A stretch of DNA of 57,978 nt from positions 1-57,978 of the forward strand of contig NZ_AYMR01000022.1 in assembly GCF_000633535.1 (NCBI RefSeq), read 5' to 3'. The notes below the pieces were generated by a model. The model was not told the DNA's origin. It did not search any database and worked only from the letters and a program-made list of their open reading frames with translations. Made by a program: the position numbers and the translations under genes. Below, piece after piece: positions 41,241 through 50,029 of the stretch. How positions within the stretch are numbered: the first letter of the stretch is position 1; each line of letters begins with the position of its first letter. The stretch is from Leifsonia aquatica H1aii (lineage in GTDB: Bacteria; Actinomycetota; Actinomycetes; Actinomycetales; Microbacteriaceae).

Positions 41241-42350
41241 TCACCCGGCGACGGGCTCCGCGGCGAGCGCCGACCAGTCCGGCGACAGGGCGGGCTGCAC
41301 CTCGGGGCGGCTCTCGACGACGACGGTGCGCCCGGCCTCCCCCGCCTCGATGGTCGAGACCATGGCGTCGAGCACGTGGTAGGCGAGTTCGCCGGTGGCG
41401 CGCTCGGGGCGCCCCGCGCGGAGAGCCTCGGCGAGCTCGGCGACGCCGGTTCCGCGTGTGGTCGTCGATCCGACGGCGGCGATGCGCTGCGGCTCGTCCC
41501 CGTCGGTGTAGAGCAGGAGCTCGCCGTCGAAACCGTTGACGTCGGGCACGACCAGCGTGCCCTCGCTGCCCGCGACCTCGAACCGCGTGCGCGGCAGCTT
41601 CGAGTCGAAGCTGAACACGCTCTGCGCGCTCGCACCGCCGGCGAAGCGGTAGCCGGCGCCGACATGGGTCGGCACGGTGACGGGGAAGCTCTCGCCCGCG
41701 CGCGGGCCGGAGCCGATGGTGCGCGTCGCGTGCGCGGTGCCGAGCGCGGCGTCGACCGACGCGATCGGCCCGAGCAGCTGCACGAGCGCGGTCAGGTAGT
41801 ACGGGCCGACGTCGAACAGTGGTCCCGCCCCGTCTTGGAACAGGAAGTCCGGGTTCGGGTGCCAGCTCTCCGGCCCCGGGGACTGCAGGAGGGTGAGCGC
41901 TGACTGCGGCACCCCGATCGCTCCCGACTCGATGAGGCGGCGCGCGGTCTGCACACCGGCCCCGAGGAAGGTGTCCGGCGCGGCCGCGACGCGCAGCCCG
42001 GCAGCGGCGGCGGCATCCAGCAGGAGGCGCGCACTGGCGCGGTCGAGCCCGAGCGGCTTCTCGCTCCACACATGCTTGCCCGCGGCGAGCGCCTGGAGGC
42101 CGACCTCCACGTGCACCTTCGGCAGGGTGAGGTTGACGACGATCTCCACGTCGTCGTCGGCGAGCAGGCGGTCGACCGAGCCGGACGCGGGGACGCCGTA
42201 GGCGGCGGCCTGCGCTGCGGCGCGGCTCTCGTCGAGGTCGGCGACGAAGCGTACGTCGACGCCCGGGAACCGCGTCAGATTTCCGAGGTACTCCGCGCTG
42301 ATGACGCCGGCGCCGATCAGGCCGACGCCGACGGGACGGTGGGCGATCAC
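41241..42350 (-). CDS. Gfo/Idh/MocA family sugar oxidoreductase
   Basis: 369 residues from a GTG at 42350 overlapping the stop of the upstream isomerase-like gene (GTGA). The NAD(P)-binding fold is VGLIGAGVISAEYLGN, the family Lys motif is WSEKPLGL (about 94-101) and the C-terminal domain includes FDVGPYYLTALVQLLGP, which carries the catalytic Asp/Tyr region. Members oxidise or reduce a hydroxyl of a sugar or sugar acid. It is the last gene of the importer operon and pairs with the TIM-barrel isomerase, a frequent combination in catabolism of unusual sugars. The substrate is not evident. Confidence 0.92.
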   Translation of the reverse strand: MIAHRPVGVGLIGAGVISAEYLGNLTRFPGVDVRFVADLDESRAAAQAAAYGVPASGSVDRLLADDDVEIVVNLTLPKVHVEVGLQALAAGKHVWSEKPLGLDRASARLLLDAAAAAGLRVAAAPDTFLGAGVQTARRLIESGAIGVPQSALTLLQSPGPESWHPNPDFLFQDGAGPLFDVGPYYLTALVQLLGPIASVDAALGTAHATRTIGSGPRAGESFPVTVPTHVGAGYRFAGGASAQSVFSFDSKLPRTRFEVAGSEGTLVVPDVNGFDGELLLYTDGDEPQRIAAVGSTTTRGTGVAELAEALRAGRPERATGELAYHVLDAMVSTIEAGEAGRTVVVESRPEVQPALSPDWSALAAEPVAG

Positions 42351-43087
42351 GCGGGGACCCGCTGGGTGAGGAAGGCGTAGCTGTCGGCGATGACCTCGAA
42401 GCGGTCGGAGCGCGAGTCGTCGACCTCCACCACGTGCAGCGCGTTCGGCGCAGCCGCCAGGATGTCGGCGATCGGCAGGGAGCCCGAGCCGACCGCGACC
42501 TGGTCGATCTCGGCGTCCGTCGCGGGGCCGTCCTTGACGTGGATGGCGGTGACGCGGTCTCCGAGCGTGTTCAGGAGGGCGACGGGGTCGACGCCTCCGA
42601 CGGCCGCCCAGTAGGTGTCGAGCTCGATCGAGACCTCGTCGCCGACCTGGTCGGCGAACACCTCGAGCGCCGTCCGCCCGCCGATGCGGCTGCGGATCTC
42701 GTGGGCGTGGTTGTGGTACGCCAGCGCGACGCCGTGCTCGCGGGCCACGGCCGCGGCCGCGCGGAACTCCGCGGCGACACGGGCGACCTCCTCCTCCGAG
42801 GTCCAGCGCTCTTCCGGCACGTAGGGGTCGATCACCGTCGCGACGCCGATCTCGGCGGCGACGCGGAAGATCTGCTCCTGGTCGCGTCCGAGCACGAGGT
42901 TGTGGGCGGTCGGGACCGCGAGGCCCGCAGCCGCGATGGCGTCGCCGAGGCCCGGCCAGGTGGCGAAGTCGTAGGCCTCGACCAGCTCGAAGCCGATCGC
43001 GCGCACCCGGGCGAGCGCGCCGGCGAGGTCGTCGGCCAGCGCCTCCCGGATGGAGTACAGCTGGACGGACAGGGGTGATGGTGACAC
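42347..43087 (-). CDS. Sugar phosphate isomerase/epimerase-like TIM barrel
   Basis: 246 residues from a GTG at 43087 preceded by GAGGAGAACC. The fold markers are the xylose-isomerase-like (AP endonuclease 2) motifs SVQLYSIREAL, YHNHAHEI, SIELDTYWAAVGG and IHVKDG, with conserved His, Glu and Asp metal ligands. Relatives interconvert keto-sugars or act as 3-keto-glycoside isomerases or hydrolases. Translational overlap with the Gfo/Idh/MocA gene suggests that the two act in sequence. Confidence 0.9.
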   Translation of the reverse strand: MSPSPLSVQLYSIREALADDLAGALARVRAIGFELVEAYDFATWPGLGDAIAAAGLAVPTAHNLVLGRDQEQIFRVAAEIGVATVIDPYVPEERWTSEEEVARVAAEFRAAAAVAREHGVALAYHNHAHEIRSRIGGRTALEVFADQVGDEVSIELDTYWAAVGGVDPVALLNTLGDRVTAIHVKDGPATDAEIDQVAVGSGSLPIADILAAAPNALHVVEVDDSRSDRFEVIADSYAFLTQRVPA

Positions 43088-43095
43088 GGTTCTCC

Positions 43096-44313
43096 TCAGT
43101 TCGGGGTGTCGGTTGCGGGGGTCGTGAGGCCTGCGAAGGCGGTGCCGACGGGCGATGCGACGTCCTGGGCGAGGCGGGCGAACCGCTCGGCCATCAGCCG
43201 GTGGCCGCTGTCGTCGGGGTGGAGGTCGTCGGGCAGGCGCGCGACATCCTGCGGGCCGAGCAGCAGCCTCCCGTCGAGCAGGTGCAGGTGCGGGTCCTGC
43301 GGCTGCCGTGACGAGACGCCGGCGGCGATCAGGTCGCGGATGCGGGCGAGGGTGAGCGTGCCGTCCTCCGGGGTCCAGGCGCGGGGTGTGCCGGCGACCT
43401 TGCCCGGCGCGACCTCGCGGGTGGGGCCGGGCAGGTCCTCGTGCGACGGCGAGGTGATGGGCGTGATCACCAGCAGGGGTGTCTCGGGATGCGCGTCGCG
43501 GATGACGTCGAGGTAGTTGTGCAGCGCGGGGAGCAGCGTGCGGCGGCGCATCCCGTCCACGTTGACGATGTTGATACCGAGCTTGAGGGTGATGACGTCG
43601 GCCGGCTGGGTGGCGATGGTGCGCGCCACGAACGGGTCCAGCAGCGCGTTGCCGGAGAAGCCGAGGTCGGTCAGGTCGAGCCCGAGCTCGGTCGCCGCAC
43701 GCTGCGCCCAGGGCCCGCGCGGCCCGTCGGCCTCGCCGCCGTGGCTGATCGAGCTGCCGTGGTGCAGCCAGAGCGGCGCGGTGGAGGCGGGCGCCGCACG
43801 GAGCGGGGCATCGGCGTGGGCGGCACGCACGACGACCTCCGCCGTGTGCGGGAGCCACAGCGTGACGGGCCGCTCGGTGCGGCCGTCGCCGCCCAGCGTC
43901 CAGCGCAGGGTCGAGACCCCTCCTTCGTCGCGGCGGACCTCGCCGGACGGGTCGCCGTGGATCAGCGTCCCCTCGGTCAGATCGATGCGATCCGTCACGC
44001 CGTCGTGGTCGAGCTCGAACGAGGCGGGGCGCTGCTCGTAGCCGGCGGGCGCGGCGATCCGCGCGACGGCGACCTGCACCTCCAGCCGGGTCGCAGCGGT
44101 GACGAGCACCAGCCGCACCCCGAGGGTCTGGTCGGCCATGAGGTGGATGGCCGGTCCCGCCTGATGCGCCCGCGTCCAGCCCGGCAGGCGACGCGGGGCG
44201 AAGCCGCCCTCGCGGGTCTCGAGCTCGACGGCGCCGCGGACGCTCGCGGCGAGCGTGTCGAGCCCGGCGGGCAGATCGGCGTCGGCGGTCGCCGTCGTCG
44301 CGATGGTGGTCAC
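43096..44313 (-). CDS. SGNH/GDSL-family esterase
   Basis: 405 residues from a GTG at 44313 with GAGAGGA upstream. An N-terminal beta-sandwich region of about 175 residues precedes the SGNH hydrolase core. The nucleophile is Ser188 in HHGSSISHG, the oxyanion Gly is in FSGNA, the Asn is in LGINIVN (about 248) and the catalytic Asp-His is in DDLHPDDSGH. No signal peptide is seen, so it appears cytoplasmic. It probably removes acetyl or other ester groups from an imported glycan. It ends 8 bp before the isomerase-like start. Confidence 0.9.
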   Translation of the reverse strand: MTTIATTATADADLPAGLDTLAASVRGAVELETREGGFAPRRLPGWTRAHQAGPAIHLMADQTLGVRLVLVTAATRLEVQVAVARIAAPAGYEQRPASFELDHDGVTDRIDLTEGTLIHGDPSGEVRRDEGGVSTLRWTLGGDGRTERPVTLWLPHTAEVVVRAAHADAPLRAAPASTAPLWLHHGSSISHGGEADGPRGPWAQRAATELGLDLTDLGFSGNALLDPFVARTIATQPADVITLKLGINIVNVDGMRRRTLLPALHNYLDVIRDAHPETPLLVITPITSPSHEDLPGPTREVAPGKVAGTPRAWTPEDGTLTLARIRDLIAAGVSSRQPQDPHLHLLDGRLLLGPQDVARLPDDLHPDDSGHRLMAERFARLAQDVASPVGTAFAGLTTPATDTPN

Positions 44314-44359
44314 GTCGTCCTCTCGGTGGGCGGGCAGTTCGGGGCGGTCACGTCGGAAG

Positions 44360-44397
44360 GGCGCCGTGGCCGCCGCGCGTCGGGCGGCCACGGCGCC
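44360..44397 (-). terminator. 15-bp stem-loop between beta-helix and esterase genes
   Basis: GGCGCCGTGGCCGCC (44360-44374) pairs perfectly with 44383-44397 around an 8-base loop. It lies inside the operon just after the beta-helix stop, so it may reduce read-through or protect the upstream mRNA. Confidence 0.65.
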
Positions 44398-44402
44398 GCC
44401 GG

Positions 44403-46430
44403 TCACTTCGTGATCGTGATCGAGCCGAGCTCGATCGCCCACGAGGTGGTCGCGCTGACGGTCATCTTCAGATAGCGGGTGCCCGAAGGCAGGGTCGCCG
44501 TGGGAGTCACCGTCGTCGACGCCCACCCATTGGTGGTCGCGGCGGGAGTGGTGTGCGTCGTCGCCACCGTGGTCCAGGTGGTGCCGTCCGGCGACGTCGC
44601 GAACGCGAGCTTCGTCAGGTCGGCGCTGAACTCGTACGCGGTGGCCGAGAACGTCTTCATGCCCTCGAAGAGCCAGGTCACCGATCCCGCCGAGCCGTTC
44701 GAACGGGAGAACCGCGATGCGTCCCCGTTCATGTTGCTCAGCGGCGTCGTCGTGTCGAGGATCATGTTCGACGTGTGCGACGCGCTGACGAGCCAGCCGC
44801 TCGCGTCGTCGACGAGCGACGGTGTCTCGGTGATGCTCTGCGCTTCGTGGAAGCCGCGGCTCGGCGTGGCCGTCGCCGAGACGGTGCGACCGAAGTAGTC
44901 GTGACCGCCGTTCGCGGCGATCACCGCTCCGCTGCCGATCGCAGGCGAGGTCGACTGCAGCTGGTATCCCGTGACGGAGGCGAGACCGGTCGGCGCAGCC
45001 GCCGGCGGCGAGACGAGCTTCGGATCGGTCGTCAGCTTGTGCGCGTCCGCCGGCTCGCCCGCAGGGTGGCTGCCGTAGAACACATTGCTGTCGATGACCG
45101 CGCCCGCGACGTTCGGGTACAGGTAGTCCCCGCTCCCGTGGTTCTCCACGATGTTGTCGCGGAAGCTCCAGGCGCCGGTCGTCGTCCCGTCGCAGCCGTC
45201 GCAGAAGATCGGCTTCGCCGTGGCGCCGGACGGGATGTAGACGGTGTTGTTGTAGATGTCCGTGTTGGTCGGCACGCCGTAGGAGAAGGTGAAGACGCCC
45301 TTCACCCCGCCCCAGCCGTCGTTGACACTGAGGTTGTAGCGCACGACGAGGGTCGACGAGTAGCCGCCCATCATGAGCAGGAAACCGCCCTGGTTGTCGT
45401 GGCTGTAGTTGTACTGGAACACGGTGTTGACGTTCAGCAGGTCGGAGTCGAAGCCCTGGCCGTCGGTGTCGTGGGTCAGCGTGCCGTAGACCTCGTTGTA
45501 CTGCACGGTCGTGTTCATCGACCGGGTCGGCCAGAGCCCGGCGGACGCGGCCTCCGTCGAACCGACGATCGTCTTCTGACCGGGGTTGCCCACGACGTTG
45601 TTCTGCAGGAGCGCTCCGTCGGTGCCGAAGGTCAGGATGCCGTCGCTGTCGACGTTCTGCACGGCGTTCTGCTCGACCACGACGCCGGTGCTGAGCGCGG
45701 ACTGCGTCAGAGCGTACGGGGTGGTCGTGTAGTAGCTGGCGTCCCAGAAGACGATTCCGGTGCGACCGAGGTCGTGGACGGTGTTGCCGACGATGTGCAC
45801 GTTGCTGAAGCTGTCCGACGCCCCCTCGGCGAACACGACGATGCCGCCGTTGAGGTGAGCGTCGACGTCGGAGCAGTTGAAGCAGCCGTTGACGTCGTGC
45901 ACGTTCGTGTTCTGGATGGTGATGCCGTTCAGCACCCCGCCGCCCGCATTGTCGACGAGGATGCCGCTGCGGGTGAGTCCCGGCGCGGCGAGAGTGCCGA
46001 AGTTGTTCGTCCCCGAGTCGTTGACGACCTCCAGCGAGCGGATGGTCCAGTCGTGCTGGTTCTTCAGCAGGACCGCTCCCCCGCCGGCCAGCGAGCCGCC
46101 GTCGATCTTCGGGGCGGATCCGGTGCCGTACGCGTCGATCGTGATCGGGCTCGTGGCGGTGCCGGAGCCGAGGGGGTGCAGCTGCCCTGCCCAGCTCTGC
46201 CCGCGCTTGAACAGGATGCTGTCGCCCGCGGCGAACGTCGTGGCGTCCACCTTCGCGAGCGACTTCCAGGCGGTCGCCTGCATGGTGCCGGCGGCGGTGT
46301 CGGATCCGGCGGCCGCGTCCACGTAGTACGTGGTCCCCGCGGCCAGCGCCGGCGCCGGGACGGCGACGACGGCGGCCGCCGCGCCGATCCCGACCGCCGC
46401 GGCGATCGCGAGGGCTCTCATTCGGAACAT
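44403..46430 (-). CDS. Secreted right-handed parallel beta-helix protein (putative polysaccharide-active)
   Basis: 675 residues; ATG at 46430 with AAGGGA 7 bases upstream. A signal peptide ends near residue 31 (PAPALAAG). Residues 33-70 contain the YYVDAAAGSDTAAGTMQAT segment and CBM/pectate-lyase-like onset. Repeated beta-helix rungs (NVHIVGNTVHDLGRTGIVFW, TTVQYNEVYGTLTHD and others) fill about 90-480. A C-terminal F5/8-like (discoidin) beta domain covers about 545-675. The fold is shared by polysaccharide lyases and glycoside hydrolases; I cannot name the activity. Placement with an importer, an esterase and sugar enzymes makes an extracellular glycan-cleaving or -binding role likely. Confidence 0.85.
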   Translation of the reverse strand: MFRMRALAIAAAVGIGAAAAVVAVPAPALAAGTTYYVDAAAGSDTAAGTMQATAWKSLAKVDATTFAAGDSILFKRGQSWAGQLHPLGSGTATSPITIDAYGTGSAPKIDGGSLAGGGAVLLKNQHDWTIRSLEVVNDSGTNNFGTLAAPGLTRSGILVDNAGGGVLNGITIQNTNVHDVNGCFNCSDVDAHLNGGIVVFAEGASDSFSNVHIVGNTVHDLGRTGIVFWDASYYTTTPYALTQSALSTGVVVEQNAVQNVDSDGILTFGTDGALLQNNVVGNPGQKTIVGSTEAASAGLWPTRSMNTTVQYNEVYGTLTHDTDGQGFDSDLLNVNTVFQYNYSHDNQGGFLLMMGGYSSTLVVRYNLSVNDGWGGVKGVFTFSYGVPTNTDIYNNTVYIPSGATAKPIFCDGCDGTTTGAWSFRDNIVENHGSGDYLYPNVAGAVIDSNVFYGSHPAGEPADAHKLTTDPKLVSPPAAAPTGLASVTGYQLQSTSPAIGSGAVIAANGGHDYFGRTVSATATPSRGFHEAQSITETPSLVDDASGWLVSASHTSNMILDTTTPLSNMNGDASRFSRSNGSAGSVTWLFEGMKTFSATAYEFSADLTKLAFATSPDGTTWTTVATTHTTPAATTNGWASTTVTPTATLPSGTRYLKMTVSATTSWAIELGSITITK

Positions 46431-46457
46431 GGTGATTCCCTTCTTGTCTGCGTCAGC

Positions 46458-46477
46458 GCACGGCATCGTCGCCGTGC
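46458..46477 (-). terminator. Small stem-loop between permease and beta-helix genes
   Basis: GCACGGC and GCCGTGC flank a 6-base loop in the 83-bp gap after the second permease gene. Confidence 0.4.
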
Positions 46478-46513
46478 ACCGTGGTGCGACCGGGCTGGTG
46501 GGGCGTGGCGGCG

Positions 46514-47443
46514 TCAGTCCTTCATCCCGGACGAGAGGCTCACGCTGGCGAGGAACTGGCGCTGGAAGATCAGGAAGAGCACGACCGGCACGATCGTGGC
46601 GAGGAAGAGCGCGGCGAGGAAGACGGAGAGCTCGGAGGTCTTCTGCACGATGGGCAGCGCCACCGAGATCGGCTGGAGGGAGGTGTCCGTCAGCACGAGG
46701 GACGGCCAGAGGTAGTCCTTCCAGGCGGCGACGATCGCCAGCAACGAGACCACGCCGAGGATGGGCTTCGACAGCGGCAGCACGACGTACCAGAGCACCC
46801 GCAGCGTCCCCGCGCCGTCGAGCTGCGCCGCCTCCATCAGGTCACGGGGCAGCGCCCGGAAGAAGCTGCTGACGATGAGCACGCCGAACGCGTTCGCGGC
46901 GGCCGGCAGCCACACCGCCCAATAGGTGTTCTGGAGGCTGATGCCGAACGGCGGCAGGTCGATCACCGTGAGGTAGAGCGGGACGAGCGAGACGACGCTC
47001 GGCAGGAACAGCGTGGCGAGGATGGCTCCGCTCAGGAGGGTGCCCCACTTCGGCCGCAGCACGGCGATGACGTAGCCGCCCAGGACGGAGACGGCGAGGT
47101 TGGCGATCCACGCCCCGACGGCGACGATGACGGTGTTGCCGAGGTAGCGGCTGACGTCCACCTGGGTCCACGCCTCGAGGTAGTTGCCCCACTGGTCCGC
47201 GTGCAGCCACACGCCGAGCGGGTCGCGGAGGACGTCCTGCGTGCTGTTGAGCGAGGCGAAGAGCAGCCAGAGCAGAGGGCCGGCGCCGGCGATCAGCACG
47301 CCCGCGAAGACGATCACCTGCACGATCCGGACCGTGACGCGGGTGCGCGCCCGGCCCATGTCGTGGCGGGAGACGAAGGATCCGTCGGCCACGGCCTCCC
47401 GGCGCCGACGGCGGGCACCGGGTGCGGTTTCGATGACGGCCAT
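46514..47443 (-). CDS. ABC sugar importer permease, MalG type
   Basis: 309 residues with six membrane helices; the cytoplasmic EAA loop reads EAAQLDGAGTLRVLWYVVLP, the contact site for the ATPase. The start overlaps the MalF-type permease stop by one base (TGATG). The dedicated ATPase is missing from the operon, as is common in Gram-positive CUT1 importers that share an MsiK-type ATPase encoded elsewhere. Confidence 0.95.
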   Translation of the reverse strand: MAVIETAPGARRRRREAVADGSFVSRHDMGRARTRVTVRIVQVIVFAGVLIAGAGPLLWLLFASLNSTQDVLRDPLGVWLHADQWGNYLEAWTQVDVSRYLGNTVIVAVGAWIANLAVSVLGGYVIAVLRPKWGTLLSGAILATLFLPSVVSLVPLYLTVIDLPPFGISLQNTYWAVWLPAAANAFGVLIVSSFFRALPRDLMEAAQLDGAGTLRVLWYVVLPLSKPILGVVSLLAIVAAWKDYLWPSLVLTDTSLQPISVALPIVQKTSELSVFLAALFLATIVPVVLFLIFQRQFLASVSLSSGMKD

Positions 47444-48420
47444 CAGTCCGCCCACCTTCTGGTCAGTCGGAAATAGCCCACGGAGAGCAGGCCGAGCACG
47501 ACGGCGAGCATCACACTGAGGGCGGTCGCGGCGCCGTAGTCGCCGTCGAGGAACGCGTACTTGTAGAGCAGCAGCAGGATCGTGGTGGTCGCGTTCTGCG
47601 GTCCGCCGCCGGTGAAGAGGAACGGCTCGGTGAAGATCTGCGCCGCCCCGATGATCTGCAGCAGCAGCATGATCATGACGATCCCGCGGATCGACGGGAT
47701 GGTGATGTGCCAGATGCGCGAGCCGATCCCGGCGCCGTCGAGCTCGGCCGCCTCGTAGAGTTCGGGCCGCACCGAGGCGATCGCCGCGAGGTAGATGAGG
47801 ATCGACGTTCCCGCGCCCGCCCAGGTGGCCTCCAGGACGATCGACGGCATCGCCGACGAGACCGCGTTGAGCCAGGGCTGCGGCGGGATGCCGACCATCC
47901 CGAGCAGGCTGTTGAACATGCCTGCGGACGACGGATCGTAGAAGACCTTCCAGAGCAGGATCGCCACGACCGGCGGCACGATGACGGGCAGGTAGGCCAG
48001 CAGCGAGTACAGCCAGCGACGGCGCATGGTCACCGTCGAGAAGATCACGGCCATCAGCAGCGGCAGCGGGAATCCGAACAGGATGGCCAGCAGGGCGAAG
48101 TACAGGGTGTTGAGGATCGCGGTGCCGAGCAGCGGATCGTGCAGCACGTAGGTGAAGTTGTCGATCCCGACCCAATCGGGGGCGGCGACGTAGTTGTTGC
48201 GCTGGAAGCTCATCACGACGCCGCGCACGATCGGGAGCCAGGAGAAGTAGAAGAAGATCAGGATGACCGGCAGCGCGAGGAGCAGGGTGCTCAGGCCGCC
48301 ACGGGTGCGCCAGCGCCGGAACCGGCCCGGTCTGGGCACGCGCGACGGCGCGGGCCCCGCAGAGAAGGGGGTGGCGGCCGGCCGTTGCCGAGGAGGCCGC
48401 TCTTCGATCGTTCGTGCCAT
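47443..48420 (-). CDS. ABC sugar importer permease, MalF type
   Basis: 325 residues. A basic Pro/Arg-rich N-terminus of about 40 residues is followed by six membrane helices and the EAA loop EAAELDGAGIGSRIWHITIP. It pairs with the MalG-type permease encoded next and the lipoprotein encoded upstream, giving a CUT1 carbohydrate importer. Confidence 0.95.
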   Translation of the reverse strand: MARTIEERPPRQRPAATPFSAGPAPSRVPRPGRFRRWRTRGGLSTLLLALPVILIFFYFSWLPIVRGVVMSFQRNNYVAAPDWVGIDNFTYVLHDPLLGTAILNTLYFALLAILFGFPLPLLMAVIFSTVTMRRRWLYSLLAYLPVIVPPVVAILLWKVFYDPSSAGMFNSLLGMVGIPPQPWLNAVSSAMPSIVLEATWAGAGTSILIYLAAIASVRPELYEAAELDGAGIGSRIWHITIPSIRGIVMIMLLLQIIGAAQIFTEPFLFTGGGPQNATTTILLLLYKYAFLDGDYGAATALSVMLAVVLGLLSVGYFRLTRRWAD

Positions 48421-48470
48421 GTCGTCTTCGTCTCTCGAGCCGCTGCGATGCGGCGGGATGGGATGGGGGA

Positions 48471-48509
48471 GGCTCCGGCGGCGAGCCCGGTCGCGTCGCC
48501 GCCGGAGCC
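48471..48509 (-). terminator. 14-bp stem-loop after the binding-protein gene
   Basis: GGCTCCGGCGGCGA (48471-48484) pairs perfectly with 48496-48509 around an 11-base loop. It starts 7 bases after the lipoprotein stop and precedes the permease genes. Such stem-loops commonly let binding protein be made in excess over permeases. Confidence 0.7.
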
Positions 48510-48515
48510 CGTCTC

Positions 48516-49880
48516 TCAGCGGCCCAGCTTGCTCTGGACCGTGGTCGCGGCGCTCTTCAGGAGCGCGTCGATGTCGGCGTTCTTGTCGGTGAGGACGGCC
48601 TGGACGACCGGGTCGAGGGCGGCGTACACGTCCTGCGCGTTCGCCACGGGCTCCGCCTTGACCGTCTGCTTCGCGGCGCGGTCGAGGTACGGCGTGAAGT
48701 TCTCCACCGGCACGTTGTTCACGCCGGACACCCAGTCCAGGTACTGCGTGTACTTCGCGTCGCTGACGGCGGAGAGGCCGGGGATCGCGACCGGGGCGCC
48801 CTGCGCGGCGGCGGCCTCTGCGGCCTTCACCGCGCTCGCCTTATCGGTGTACTTGTCGAGGTAGACGTACTTGATCCAGTCGACCGCGGCCTCCTTCTGG
48901 GCATCCGTGGCCTTGGGGTTCACGATCTCGATGTTGCCGCCGGAGAGGGTGATCGGGTCGTCGCCGGACTTCTCGGTGGGGAGAGTGGAGAAGCCGAACG
49001 CCTCCGGCGCCATCTTCAGCTGCTGCGTGAGCGTCCCGAACGCGTCGGACTGGATCACGAACATGCCGACGTGGCCCGCAGCGAAGTCCTGCGCGATGTC
49101 CGAAATGCCGACGAGGGCGTTCGCCCCCATCGAATCGTCGGTCCAGCGGAGGTCCTTGAGGTAGGCGAGGGCGTCCTTCGTGGGTGCGGAGTCGAAGGTG
49201 GCCTTCGTGCCCGCGGCGTTCTCCATCTCCCCGCCCCGCGTGTACGTCTCGGCCGTGAGGATCCAGCCGCCCATGTTGTCCTTGGTCAGCTGAGAGAATC
49301 CGGTCTGGCCCGTCTTCTCGGCGATGGTCTTGGCCGCGGCGCGCACCTCGTCCCACGTCGCCGGCGGGTTCTCGGGGTCGAGCCCGGCCTGTGTGAAGAG
49401 GTCGCGGTTGTAGGCCAGACCGAGCGCGTAGGCCGAGGTCGGGATGCCGTAGGTCTTGCCGTTCGCACCGGCGAGGTCGACCATCGTCGCGTTGAGTTCG
49501 TCTTTGACCCCGGCCTTGTCGAGCGACGAGGTGATGTCGGCGACCTGGCCGCGCTTGATCAGGCCGGCCATCTCGGTGAACGGAACGCCGATCACCGTCG
49601 GGAGGTCGCCGCCTGCGAGCTTGGCCTGGAAGGTCTGCGAGTCCCAGCCGGTCTCGCTCGTGGTGATCTTCCACTTCGGGTGCAGCTTCTTGAACGCGGC
49701 GACCTGCTCCGTGAAGAGGGCGAGCTCGGCGGTCTGCGATGCTGCGGGCTGATTGCCGATCACGAGCTCGACCGCGCTGTCCTCAGCGCTCGGGCTGGCG
49801 GAGCAGCCTGCGAGGGACGCGGTGAGCGCGACGGCGGCGATGCCGGCGACGGTCGCGGCGATCCGGGTCAGTCTCATCAT
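48516..49880 (-). CDS. Extracellular sugar-binding lipoprotein (family 1)
   Basis: 454 residues; ATG at 49880 with AAAGG 5 bases upstream. The lipobox is SLAGC with Cys26. The mature part has family 1 features: AELALFTEQVAAFKKLHPKW, GLAYNRDLFTQAGLDPENPP and the SGGNIEIVNP segment. It delivers oligosaccharide to the two permeases. It is the first gene of the minus-strand operon. A LacI-type operator lies 59-68 bases upstream of the start. Confidence 0.95.
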   Translation of the reverse strand: MMRLTRIAATVAGIAAVALTASLAGCSASPSAEDSAVELVIGNQPAASQTAELALFTEQVAAFKKLHPKWKITTSETGWDSQTFQAKLAGGDLPTVIGVPFTEMAGLIKRGQVADITSSLDKAGVKDELNATMVDLAGANGKTYGIPTSAYALGLAYNRDLFTQAGLDPENPPATWDEVRAAAKTIAEKTGQTGFSQLTKDNMGGWILTAETYTRGGEMENAAGTKATFDSAPTKDALAYLKDLRWTDDSMGANALVGISDIAQDFAAGHVGMFVIQSDAFGTLTQQLKMAPEAFGFSTLPTEKSGDDPITLSGGNIEIVNPKATDAQKEAAVDWIKYVYLDKYTDKASAVKAAEAAAAQGAPVAIPGLSAVSDAKYTQYLDWVSGVNNVPVENFTPYLDRAAKQTVKAEPVANAQDVYAALDPVVQAVLTDKNADIDALLKSAATTVQSKLGR

Positions 49881-49935
49881 TGAAACCTTTCATAGGTGTT
49901 CGGGTGTTCGGGGGCTGTGTTTCGGAGAGCGTGTT

Positions 49936-49956
49936 GCCAAAGCGCTTTATCATCGA
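49936..49956. promoter_or_regulatory. LacI-family operator, copy 1
   Basis: The core is the palindrome AAAGCGCTTT (49939-49948), inside a 21-bp stretch identical to that at 54536-54556. It lies between the divergent binding-protein and GH92 genes, so one bound repressor could control both. The TATCAT at 49948-49953 overlaps it and may be the -10 of the GH92 gene. Confidence 0.8.
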
Positions 49957-50029
49957 CAAGATGAAGCATGACGATTTCGACCCGCCAAGTCAAGTGGCGG
50001 ATCGAAAAGCCCCGAAGGAGCAGCCGCCG

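Noticed and set aside
49880-50029. Upstream ATG for the GH92 gene at 49880
   Set aside because: The extra codons run through the LacI operator and non-coding region; a Shine-Dalgarno precedes the ATG at 50030.
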